Source: JAJFTV01 sp964532655
Lineage (GTDB): Bacteria > Chloroflexota > Anaerolineae > Anaerolineales > Anaerolineaceae
Length of the DNA: 16,837 nt
Assembly: GCA_964532655.1 (NCBI GenBank)
Contig: CAZHMZ010000076.1
Location: forward strand, 1 to 16,837
Direction: 5' to 3'
Positions 7,298-14,175 of the stretch are shown in pieces; position 1 is the first letter of the stretch, and every line of letters begins with the position of its first letter. The translations under genes were made by a program, and so were the position numbers. The notes under the pieces were generated by a model. It did no database searches and had not been told where the DNA came from. It worked only from the letters and a program-made list of their open reading frames with translations.

Positions 7298-8011
7298 CTA
7301 CTGGAGCGGCTTTTTGGCCGGTACACCGGTTCGGCGTGGATAGGTATTGGGTGTCACGGCAATTTTATCGATGGCGATCAGAAACCGATCGTCGGCGATA
7401 CCGGGCAATTCCACCTTTTTAATCACCTTCAGATGGCCGCCCAGCAGTTTGAGCGGATTGGCCGCCAGTTGGGCTTCCGCCGGACCGGCTTCTCCCTTTT
7501 GGGCAATCATTAACCCGCCTACTTTTACCAACGGCAGCAAATACTCCGCCAGGATGTTCAGGTTGGCTACGGCCCGTGCCACAGCCCAGTCATACTGCTC
7601 GCGGTGCTGCTTATCCTGCCCGATGTCTTCAGCCCTGCCCAGAACCACCCGCACATTCTCCAGCGCCAGATGATCCACAACATGCTTGCAGAAATCGACC
7701 TTTTTACCAATCGACTCGACCAAAGTGAGCTGGATGTGCGGAAAGAGGATCTTGAGCGGCATCCCCGGGAAACCGGCGCCTGTGCCCACATCGATCAGTG
7801 CGCCTTTCCGTTTACCGTTCATGACCATCGCGCAGGTGATGGAATCCAGGAAGTGTTTCGCCCGTACCCCCTCCGGGTTTCGAATGGCTGTTAAATTGAA
7901 GCGCTCATTCCAGTCCAGCAGTTCTTTTTCATACCAATCAAATGCCTGAACTTGGGCTGGTGTGAGCTCCATACCGAGCACGGACTTAATATAGGGATTA
8001 AACTCTCTCAT
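7298..8011 (-). CDS. rsmG: 16S rRNA (guanine-527-N7)-methyltransferase RsmG (GidB)
   Basis: Methylates N7 of G527 in 16S rRNA using S-adenosylmethionine; in other bacteria its loss gives low-level streptomycin resistance. From the ATG at 8011 the protein has 237 residues. Visible family marks are W-N-E-R-F-N-L-T-A-I (34-43), the SAM loop D-V-G-T-G-A-G-F-P-G (74-83), the R-A-E-D segment (126-129), V-A-R-A-V (144-148), and the conserved tail Y-P-R-R-T-G-V-P-A-K-K-P-L. A GTG at 8017 would add two residues, but a TATAAT box just upstream puts the expected transcript start near 8015, so the ATG at 8011 is preferred. No Shine-Dalgarno is present. rsmG is often near gidA, parA or mnmE; here it is flanked by recF and a HAD phosphatase. 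Confidence 0.95.
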   Translation of the reverse strand: MREFNPYIKSVLGMELTPAQVQAFDWYEKELLDWNERFNLTAIRNPEGVRAKHFLDSITCAMVMNGKRKGALIDVGTGAGFPGMPLKILFPHIQLTLVESIGKKVDFCKHVVDHLALENVRVVLGRAEDIGQDKQHREQYDWAVARAVANLNILAEYLLPLVKVGGLMIAQKGEAGPAEAQLAANPLKLLGGHLKVIKKVELPGIADDRFLIAIDKIAVTPNTYPRRTGVPAKKPLQ

Positions 8012-8021
8012 GTGCACTGAA

Positions 8022-8051
8022 ATTATACTTTGGTTCGATGATATACTTCAA
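8022..8051 (-). promoter_or_regulatory. Predicted promoter of rsmG, giving a nearly leaderless mRNA
   Basis: On the minus strand TTGAAG (8051-8046, 4/6 match) and a perfect TATAAT (8027-8022) are 18 nt apart. The predicted start near 8015 leaves about 4 nt before the ATG at 8011, too short for a ribosome-binding site. Confidence 0.6.
8042..8047 (+). promoter_or_regulatory. Candidate -10 box for the HAD phosphatase gene
   Basis: TATACT (5/6 match) lies on the plus strand inside the rsmG promoter, overlapping its -35. No good -35 is found 16-18 nt upstream. If used, it would start transcripts near 8054 and would compete with rsmG transcription. Confidence 0.25.
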
Positions 8052-8123
8052 AAACATTTCTGCTTTTCGGGGGCGAGGATGACCGAAATCTACGGGTTTA
8101 CAGAGGCGGGTGGACGAAACGAG

Positions 8124-8729
8124 ATGATTGAGGCCGTCATCTGGGATATGGGCGGGGTGCTGGTACGCACTGAAGACCAGTCTCCGCGGCATGAGCTTGC
8201 CCGGTGGGTGAACACCACACCCGAAGAACTTTACGATACCGTATTCAACTCCGCCACCGCGGAACAGGCAACGCTGGGTCTCATCCCTGAAGAAATGCAG
8301 TGGAAGCAGGTTCAGACTCATTACGGGCTGCGTGATGAAGATATGCCGCGTTTTCGTGATCTGTTTTGGGGCGGCGACCGGCTGGACGGCACACTGGTTC
8401 AATATATTGATTCACTCCGCCCGCGTTACCGGACGGCCCTGTTGAGCAATGCCTGGTCGGATACCCGTGCTGAAATGAACCGGAAACACAAGCTGCTGCA
8501 CGCGTTTGACGCGATCGTTTTTTCATCCGAAGTACGGCTGGCCAAGCCGGATCCGGCGATTTTTTTGTATCTGCTGGATCTGTTATCCGTGCCCCCCGAG
8601 CGGGCTGTTTTTGTGGATGATGTGGCCAAAAATGTGGATGGTGCCTTGAAACTGGGCATGCATGGTGTCGTATTTCGAAATGCCAGACAGGCCATGGATG
8701 AACTGGAAAATTTGGGGATTTCAAAATAA
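8124..8729 (+). CDS. HAD-superfamily phosphatase (subfamily IA, YihX-like)
   Basis: Likely hydrolyses a small phosphate ester; substrate unknown. The four HAD motifs are visible in 201 residues: motif I W-D-M-G-G-V-L (nucleophile D8, with Gly in place of the second Asp, as in YihX and the epoxide hydrolase N-terminal domain), motif II L-L-S-N-A-W (106-111, S108), motif III K141 in A-K-P-D-P, and motif IV V-D-D (164-166). The segment between I and II is a helical cap. I chose the ATG at 8124 because family proteins begin just before motif I. In-frame ATGs at 8010 and 8079 would add 38 or 15 residues with no recognisable sequence; the one at 8079 has a G-rich stretch upstream and cannot be excluded. 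Confidence 0.88.
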   Translation: MIEAVIWDMGGVLVRTEDQSPRHELARWVNTTPEELYDTVFNSATAEQATLGLIPEEMQWKQVQTHYGLRDEDMPRFRDLFWGGDRLDGTLVQYIDSLRPRYRTALLSNAWSDTRAEMNRKHKLLHAFDAIVFSSEVRLAKPDPAIFLYLLDLLSVPPERAVFVDDVAKNVDGALKLGMHGVVFRNARQAMDELENLGISK

Positions 8730-8735
8730 CAGGCC

Positions 8736-8761
8736 ATCACCCGTGTTGAAAACGGGTTGAT
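8736..8761 (+). other. Intergenic hairpin between the HAD and phosphoesterase genes
   Basis: ATCACCCGT (8736-8744) can pair with ACGGGT plus GAT (8752-8757, 8759-8761), giving a 9-bp stem with a one-base bulge and a 7-nt loop. No T-run follows, so it is not a classical intrinsic terminator. It ends 7 nt before the ribosome site of the next gene and could act as an RNA-processing or attenuation element. Confidence 0.35.
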
Positions 8762-8780
8762 TCCCTGAAAGGAGTTTTCA

Positions 8781-9380
8781 TTGACTGATGTTGTGATTGG
8801 TCTGGTCGCGGATACGCATGTGCCGGACCGTATTAAAAATTTGCACCCTGAATTGATGAGGGTGCTCAAGCGCGAGGAAGTCTCACAAATCCTGCATGCC
8901 GGTGATGTCAGCGACCAGAGCGTTTTGGACGAACTGGGCACTTTGGCACCGGTCACCGCCGTACAGGGAAACCGTGATTTGCTCAGAAACGGCAACACCT
9001 TGCCAAAGTCTGTATCGCTGAACGTCAACGGCGTCAAAGTGGGGTTGATGCACGGTTTTGGCAACATGTGGCTGTATTTTGTGGAGAAATTTTACTTCCT
9101 GACAAAAGGGTATCAACTCGCCTATTACCGCCGGTTGGCGGAAAAAACCTTTCCGGATGCGGATGTGATAATCTTTGGGCATACCCATAAACCGGAAAAT
9201 GTTCAGTCTGGCAATCAATTGATTTTCAATCCTGGGTCGGCCGGAATGGGGGGCTGGGGATATCCGCCTTCCTGCGGGATCCTGCGCATTGCCTCGGATG
9301 GGTCTTTCCGAACTGAAATCATCGATCTGAATGGGGCGGTTTTGAAAGACCGGAGATGGGTGGAGGCGGCGGACAGGTAA
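8781..9380 (+). CDS. YfcE/MJ0936-like metallophosphoesterase
   Basis: A calcineurin-like phosphodiesterase with a two-metal centre; natural substrate unknown. In 199 residues the metal-binding blocks appear in order: D-T-H (11-13), G-D-V (41-43), G-N-R-D (63-66), M-H-G (90-92) and G-H-T-H (133-136), then N-P-G-S (150-153). These match the Metallophos_2 / YfcE family of short soluble enzymes. The start is TTG, chosen because a strong ribosome site (AAAGGAG, 8768-8774) lies 6 nt upstream and the protein begins directly at the first strand (V-V-I-G-L-V-A-D-T-H). A segment at about 95-120 rich in aromatic residues (W-L-Y-F-V-E-K-F-Y-F) is longer than in small homologues. It follows the HAD gene by 51 nt, probably as a two-gene phosphatase operon. 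Confidence 0.92.
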   Translation: MTDVVIGLVADTHVPDRIKNLHPELMRVLKREEVSQILHAGDVSDQSVLDELGTLAPVTAVQGNRDLLRNGNTLPKSVSLNVNGVKVGLMHGFGNMWLYFVEKFYFLTKGYQLAYYRRLAEKTFPDADVIIFGHTHKPENVQSGNQLIFNPGSAGMGGWGYPPSCGILRIASDGSFRTEIIDLNGAVLKDRRWVEAADR

Positions 9381-9516
9381 GCGAAGATGATGTACAGTAA
9401 TCCATTTTGGGGGTATCATCATGAAGAGGAGATTTTGCAGTCTTTTACCGGATTTCCCTTTTCCAATGCCGACCGGTGGCTTTTCAGATTTTTTCGATGC
9501 AAAATTACCCGTTTTC
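9381..9516. other. Intergenic stretch upstream of the rpoB promoter
   Basis: No recognisable gene. ATGATGTAC (9387-9395) can pair with GTA and CATCAT (9413-9415, 9417-9422) with a one-base bulge and no T-run. A short GC hairpin around 9464-9480 is followed after some distance by a T-rich stretch (near 9490-9494) and might be a weak terminator for the phosphoesterase gene. Confidence 0.25.
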
Positions 9517-9545
9517 TTGACATTTGCTTCTAAAATTGATATACT
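9517..9545 (+). promoter_or_regulatory. Strong sigma-70 promoter for rpoB
   Basis: Perfect TTGACA (9517-9522), 17-nt spacer, TATACT (9540-9545). Transcription should begin near 9552, leaving a leader of about 66 nt. The ribosome site GGGAG (9606-9610) lies 7 nt before the ATG. Confidence 0.8.
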
Positions 9546-9617
9546 TGCCGTTTGCACATCCATCGAGTGTGGGTGAATTATTGTTTAACACCAGTCAACT
9601 CAGTTGGGAGATAGTAA

Positions 9618-12600
9618 ATGACGTCAGTTTTGCCTACCAGATCATATGCCCGTATCCCCAGTATCTATGATTTACCGAATTTAATCGAAGTTCAACTAGA
9701 GTCGTTTGAACGACTGAAAAGAGAGGGACTAGGAGAGCTTTTTAAAGAAATTTCACCGATCGAATCCTACAACAAGGGCCTTCGGCTGCACTTCCCCAGC
9801 GACAGCCAGTTATCCAAAGAAATGGATCTGAAGTATTGGTTCAAGGAACCAAAACATTCGCTGGAAGAATGCGTGGAACGTGACCTGACCTATGCCAGTC
9901 CTTTGTATGTATCGGTACTGCTGGAAGGGCCTGATGTTCCGGAAATGATCAAAAAGGATATTTTCCTGGGCGACTTCCCTGAAATGACCGACAAAGGTAC
10001 CTTCATCGTGAATGGTTCCGAGCGTGTGGTAGTTTCCCAGTTGATTCGTTCGCCAGGTGTCTATTTTGAAGCCCCGGTCGACCGCGCCACCGGCCATCGT
10101 CTGGCCATGGCCAAGTTGATCCCGGATCGCGGCGCCTGGATGGAATTTGAGACCCGCAAGAATGACTATATCATCCTCAAGTTCAACCGCAAGCGCACCG
10201 TGCCTATCACCATTTTCCTGCGCGCTCTGGCCGTCGTCAGCGATGGTCTGACCGATTCGCCCATCATGACGGGATCAGATGAAGAGATTCTGGCGCTGTT
10301 TGAGGATATCGACAACAACCCTGATCGCCTGTTCATTCCTTCCACCTTCCGCCAGGAACCAGAATGGAATGTGGGTCCCAAGAGCTCCATCGCTGAAGAA
10401 GCGCTGCTGGAGTTCTTCCGCCGCATGCGACCAGGTGATCCCGCCACGCCTGAAAATGCCCGCCAGTTCCTGGAGGAGCAGTTGTTTGACCAGCGCCATT
10501 ACGATCTGGAGCGTGTGGGTCGCTACAAGCTCAACCAGAAGATGGATCTGACCGAGAAGATTCCGATCTCGCATCGAACCGTTACAAAATACGATGTGGT
10601 CCAGTTGGTTCGCCGCATGGTGATGATCAACAATGAAATGGAAGACAAGGACGATATCGATCACCTGGGCAACCGTCGCGTCAAGACAGTGGGTGAGCTG
10701 ATCCAGAACAAGCTGCGCATTGGTCTGCGCCGTATGGAACGCGTCATCAAAGAGCGTATGTCCATCCGCGACCAGGAGCATATTGCCCCGGATAACCTGA
10801 TCAACATCCGCCCGGTTGTGGCAGCCCTGCGTGAGTTCTTTGGCTCCAGCCAGCTCTCCCAGTTCATGGATCAAACCAACCCGCTGGCCGAGCTGCGTCA
10901 CAAACGTACCCTTTCGGCCCTGGGCCCTGGTGGTTTACGGCGTGAACGCGCCGGGTTCGATGTGCGTGATGTTCACCACTCGCACTATGGACGTATCTGC
11001 CCTATCGAAACTCCTGAAGGTCCGAACATTGGTTTGATCGGTCGTCTGGCCAACTTCGCTCGTGTTAACCCCTATGGCTTCATTGAGACGCCGTACCGCC
11101 GTGTGATCAAGAACTTTGATTCACAGGATCCGCGTCTGGTGGGTCGTGTGGTCAAGGAAGATGTTGTGGATCCCGCCAATGGCGAGGTTATCATCAAAGC
11201 CGAGGAACGGGTGACCGAGAAAGCTTTTGCCCGTCTCGAAAAGATGGAAAAATCCACCATCGCCATCAAGCCGTATGTATCGCGTGAGGTGATGTACCTT
11301 TCGGCCGACGCTGAAGACAAGTTCATCATCGCGCAGGCGAATACGCTGCTGGATGAAAACGAAGAATTTATCCAGGACCGCATCTCCTGCCGCCATCACT
11401 CTGATTTCATCATGGCTGCACCGGATTCGGCCAACTTTATGGATATTGCCCCACACCAGGTTGTGGGTGTCAGCGCTGCGCTGATCCCGTTCCTGGAGCA
11501 TGATGACGCCAACCGCGCTCTGATGGGTTCCAACATGCAGACACAGGCTGTCCCGTTGATCATGCCGGATATTCCGATTATCTCCACCGGTATGGAAGCG
11601 CACGCCGCACTGGATTCGGGCCAGGTACTGGTGGCCGCGGAAGACGGCGAAGTGGTCACGGTGGACGGGCGTAACATCGCTGTACGCACCAGCAAAGGCG
11701 ATATTCACACTTACCATCTCTATAAATATCAGCGCTCCAACCAGAGCACCTGTATTGATCAGCGCCCTGCAGTTGAAAAAGGGCAGCGCGTTCGCAAGGG
11801 CGATGTGCTGGCTGACTCTTCTTCTACCGTCAACGGTAACCTGGCTCTGGGACAGAACGTGGTTGTGGCGTTTGTCTCCTGGGAAGGTAGCAACTTTGAG
11901 GATGCCATCATTATCTCCGAACGCCTGGTGCAGGATGATCGCTTTACTTCGGTTCACATTGAGAAATACGAACTGGAAGCGCGCGATACCAAGCTGGGCC
12001 CCGAAGAGATCACCCGCGATATCCCCAATGTGGGTGAGGATGCCATCAAAGACCTGGACGAGCACGGTGTGATCCGTATCGGCGCCGAGGTTGGCCCAAG
12101 CGATATCCTGGTTGGAAAGATCACCCCCAAAGGTGAAAAAGAGCTCACCCCTGAAGAACGCCTGCTGCGCGCCATCTTCGGTGAAAAATCCCGCGATGTG
12201 AAGGACACCTCACTGCGTATGCCGCATGGCGAACGCGGAAAGGTTGTGGATGTAAAGGTATTCACCCGCGAAGACAACAGCGATCTGGCTGCCGGCGTTG
12301 ACACCATGGTACGCGTTTCAGTGGCACAGCGCCGCAAGATTACCGCCGGTGACAAAATGGCCGGCCGTCATGGGAACAAAGGTGTGGTTTCCCGTGTGGT
12401 GCCTGTGGAAGATATGCCCTTCATGGAAGACGGTACCCCGGTCGATATTATCCTGAACCCGCTGGGTGTGCCTGGTCGTATGAACATCGGACAGGTGCTC
12501 GAAACCCATCTGGGTTGGGCTGCCGAACGGTTGGGCTTCCGCGCCATTACCCCTGTGTTTGATGGTGCAACGGAAGCGGAGATCGAAGCCGAACTGGCCC

Positions 12601-13556
12601 GCGCGTGGATGGTAGATAAAGCCTGGAAACAAACTGTCGACAAAGCTTGGGAGTGGCTGCATCAAAACGAGTACTCACCCGAGTCGATCCGCGATGATGA
12701 TGAAGTGCGCCTGCTTTACATGGAAGAATGGCTGCAAGGCCGTGATGTGGATATCCAGCGTCTGGGTACCGATCAGACCTATGCTCGGCATATCACCGTG
12801 GCAAACTGGCTGAAGGACAAAGGCTTCAACCCCGACAGCATTCTCGATTTCAGCAAGGCCACCATTACCGTGACCGATGAGGATAAACGCAACGATAATG
12901 CAGTACGTGTGGCATTGGGTTTGTGGCTGCAGGAAAATGGGGTGGATATCACCGGACTGGACTCGGAAGCGGTTCGTACACGTGCGAACGGCTTTATGAA
13001 TGAAAGCGGCGTCCCCATGCCTATTGTCGGCAAGCAGGTTTTGCGTGACGGCAAGAGCGGAAAGCCTTATGATCAGGCCATCACTGTGGGTCTGATGACC
13101 ATGCTCAAGCTGCATCACCTGGTTGAAGACAAAGTGCACGCCCGCTCCACCGGCCCATACAGTCTGGTGACCCAGCAGCCGCTGGGTGGTAAGGCTCAAT
13201 TCGGCGGTCAGCGCTTCGGCGAGATGGAAGTATGGGCGCTTGAGGCTTACGGCGCCGCGTACACCCTGCAGGAAATGCTGACGGTCAAATCGGATGATGT
13301 TCAGGGTCGTGTGAGCACCTACGAAGCCATCGTGAAGGGCGAACCCATTGAAGAGCCCAGCATTCCGGCCTCATTCCGTGTGTTGGTTAAAGAGCTGCAG
13401 AGTCTGGGTCTGTCTGTAGAAGCTGTCATGGATTCAGGCGAAGTCATTCGCTTTGGAAAAGATGAAGAACGCGTCCGGCCCCCCAAGATCGAAACCGGCT
13501 TATTGGGGATGGGCGAGGAACTGAAGAAACTGAAATTGGGTGATCTTGACGCTTAA
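9618..13556 (+). CDS. rpoB: RNA polymerase beta subunit with a large C-terminal insertion
   Basis: RpoB forms half of the RNA polymerase active-site cleft. The 1312-residue protein has the conserved landmarks: R-V-V-V-S-Q-L-I-R-S-P-G-V-Y-F in the N-terminal part; the rifampicin region from F407 with D418, H428 and S433 at the places of E. coli D516, H526 and S531 (rifampicin-sensitive residues); I-E-T-P-E-G-P-N-I-G-L-I; the G-R-H-G-N-K-G-V block; and the C-terminal G-G-K-A-Q-F-G-G-Q-R-F-G-E-M-E. Between T-P-V-F-D-G (978-983) and L-R-D-G-K-S-G (1142-1148) it has about 135 residues more than Bacillus RpoB, a lineage-specific insertion. It has its own promoter and ribosome site. No rpoC follows; the str operon does. 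No rplKAJL lies upstream. Confidence 0.98.
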   Translation: MTSVLPTRSYARIPSIYDLPNLIEVQLESFERLKREGLGELFKEISPIESYNKGLRLHFPSDSQLSKEMDLKYWFKEPKHSLEECVERDLTYASPLYVSVLLEGPDVPEMIKKDIFLGDFPEMTDKGTFIVNGSERVVVSQLIRSPGVYFEAPVDRATGHRLAMAKLIPDRGAWMEFETRKNDYIILKFNRKRTVPITIFLRALAVVSDGLTDSPIMTGSDEEILALFEDIDNNPDRLFIPSTFRQEPEWNVGPKSSIAEEALLEFFRRMRPGDPATPENARQFLEEQLFDQRHYDLERVGRYKLNQKMDLTEKIPISHRTVTKYDVVQLVRRMVMINNEMEDKDDIDHLGNRRVKTVGELIQNKLRIGLRRMERVIKERMSIRDQEHIAPDNLINIRPVVAALREFFGSSQLSQFMDQTNPLAELRHKRTLSALGPGGLRRERAGFDVRDVHHSHYGRICPIETPEGPNIGLIGRLANFARVNPYGFIETPYRRVIKNFDSQDPRLVGRVVKEDVVDPANGEVIIKAEERVTEKAFARLEKMEKSTIAIKPYVSREVMYLSADAEDKFIIAQANTLLDENEEFIQDRISCRHHSDFIMAAPDSANFMDIAPHQVVGVSAALIPFLEHDDANRALMGSNMQTQAVPLIMPDIPIISTGMEAHAALDSGQVLVAAEDGEVVTVDGRNIAVRTSKGDIHTYHLYKYQRSNQSTCIDQRPAVEKGQRVRKGDVLADSSSTVNGNLALGQNVVVAFVSWEGSNFEDAIIISERLVQDDRFTSVHIEKYELEARDTKLGPEEITRDIPNVGEDAIKDLDEHGVIRIGAEVGPSDILVGKITPKGEKELTPEERLLRAIFGEKSRDVKDTSLRMPHGERGKVVDVKVFTREDNSDLAAGVDTMVRVSVAQRRKITAGDKMAGRHGNKGVVSRVVPVEDMPFMEDGTPVDIILNPLGVPGRMNIGQVLETHLGWAAERLGFRAITPVFDGATEAEIEAELARAWMVDKAWKQTVDKAWEWLHQNEYSPESIRDDDEVRLLYMEEWLQGRDVDIQRLGTDQTYARHITVANWLKDKGFNPDSILDFSKATITVTDEDKRNDNAVRVALGLWLQENGVDITGLDSEAVRTRANGFMNESGVPMPIVGKQVLRDGKSGKPYDQAITVGLMTMLKLHHLVEDKVHARSTGPYSLVTQQPLGGKAQFGGQRFGEMEVWALEAYGAAYTLQEMLTVKSDDVQGRVSTYEAIVKGEPIEEPSIPASFRVLVKELQSLGLSVEAVMDSGEVIRFGKDEERVRPPKIETGLLGMGEELKKLKLGDLDA
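12654..12959 (+). repeat. Four-copy W-L motif inside the RpoB insertion
   Basis: Within the insertion the motif W-L-x(3)-[EDG]-x(2)-x(3)-[IL] recurs: WLHQNEYSPESI (1013-1024), WLQGRDVDIQRL (1038-1049), WLKDKGFNPDSI (1064-1075) and WLQENGVDITGL (1103-1114), with start-to-start spacing of 25, 26 and 39 residues. I infer a small domain of repeated helix-turn units, rich in acidic residues. The match to any named repeat family is unknown to me. Confidence 0.7.
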
Positions 13557-13574
13557 ATATCACCATGATATAAT
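13546..13574 (+). promoter_or_regulatory. Strong promoter of the str operon (rpsL-rpsG-fusA-tuf)
   Basis: TTGACG (13546-13551, 5/6), 17-nt spacer, perfect TATAAT (13569-13574), with TG one base upstream (13566-13567) giving an extended -10. The -35 overlaps the last codons of rpoB (L-D-A). Transcription should start near 13581. Confidence 0.8.
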
Positions 13575-13580
13575 CAGCGC

Positions 13581-13743
13581 CTGTTGCCCATACCAAAAAA
13601 CTGTTTTTTGGTGGTGTTGATGACGATGAGGCCATCTGCGGGTTTTGATGGCCTCACTTAATGCGAAATGATCTTTGGATCGCAAGATCCGGGGTCTGCA
13701 AATTATCAGAAAAAGGTTTGAACATTTTTTCGGAGGCTAGAAA
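13581..13743 (+). promoter_or_regulatory. Structured 5' leader of rpsL mRNA
   Basis: The ~163-nt leader contains three consecutive hairpins. H1: ACCAAAAAA (13592-13600) with TTTTTTGGT (13604-13612), 3-nt loop. H2: TGAGGCCATC (13627-13636) with GATGGCCTCA (13647-13656), a perfect 10-bp stem and 10-nt loop. H3: GGATC (13677-13681) with GATCC (13686-13690) closed by a GCAA (GNRA) tetraloop and extendable outward with G-U pairs to about 13670-13696. H2 and H3 lack a following T-run, so they are not intrinsic terminators. Ribosome site GGAGG (13732-13736) lies 7 nt before the GTG start. A role in ribosomal-protein feedback is inference. Confidence 0.6.
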
Positions 13744-14157
13744 GTGCCAACAATCAATCAATTGATCCGCAAAGGCCGAAGCACCAGAAAGGTAAAAAGC
13801 AAATCACCTGCACTGCTGTATACATTGAACTCAATGAAACAGCACCGTGTCCGCCAGCCGATGGGCGCGCCTCAAAAACGGGGTGTGTGTACTGTGGTGA
13901 AAACCATGACCCCTAAGAAGCCTAATTCCGCTTTGCGGAAAATCGCTCGTGTGCGTCTGTCAAATGGTATCGAAGTGACTGCTTATATCCCGGGTGAAGG
14001 CCATTCGCTGCAGGAGCACTCTGTGGTGCTTGTTCGCGGCGGCCGTGTTAAAGATCTGCCTGGTGTCCGCTATCATATCGTGCGCGGCACCCTGGATACC
14101 ACCGGTGTTAACAACCGCCAGCAGGCTCGTTCAAAATACGGATCAAAGAAGAAGTAA
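13744..14157 (+). CDS. rpsL: Ribosomal protein uS12
   Basis: S12 sits at the 30S decoding centre and controls translational accuracy. At 137 residues it is the longer Gram-positive-like form, with an insert of about 13 residues after S-P-A-L (22-40) relative to E. coli S12 (124). The decoding loops are intact: T-P-K-K-P-N-S (56-62) and G-G-R-V-K-D-L-P-G (99-107). Lysines K58-K59 and K103 occupy positions where streptomycin-resistance mutations occur in other bacteria, so the sequence looks wild-type; D104 matches the aspartate that is methylthiolated in many species. The start is GTG with a GGAGG site 7 nt upstream. First gene of the str operon. Confidence 0.97.
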   Translation: MPTINQLIRKGRSTRKVKSKSPALLYTLNSMKQHRVRQPMGAPQKRGVCTVVKTMTPKKPNSALRKIARVRLSNGIEVTAYIPGEGHSLQEHSVVLVRGGRVKDLPGVRYHIVRGTLDTTGVNNRQQARSKYGSKKK

Positions 14158-14175
14158 AACAGAAAGAGAAACAAG

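Noticed and set aside
9387..9533. A 48-codon plus-strand reading frame starting ATG-ATG between the phosphoesterase gene and rpoB
   Set aside because: No ribosome site, no recognisable domain, and it runs through the -35 of the rpoB promoter; chance is the simpler explanation.
10275..12065. Long minus-strand open frames opposite rpoB
   Set aside because: They are antisense to the conserved rpoB coding frame, have no recognisable domains or ribosome sites, and reflect codon bias.
13592..13612. A-tract/T-tract hairpin after rpoB as an intrinsic terminator
   Set aside because: The T-run is part of the stem rather than following a GC-rich stem, and it lies downstream of the predicted str promoter start; treated as part of the leader.
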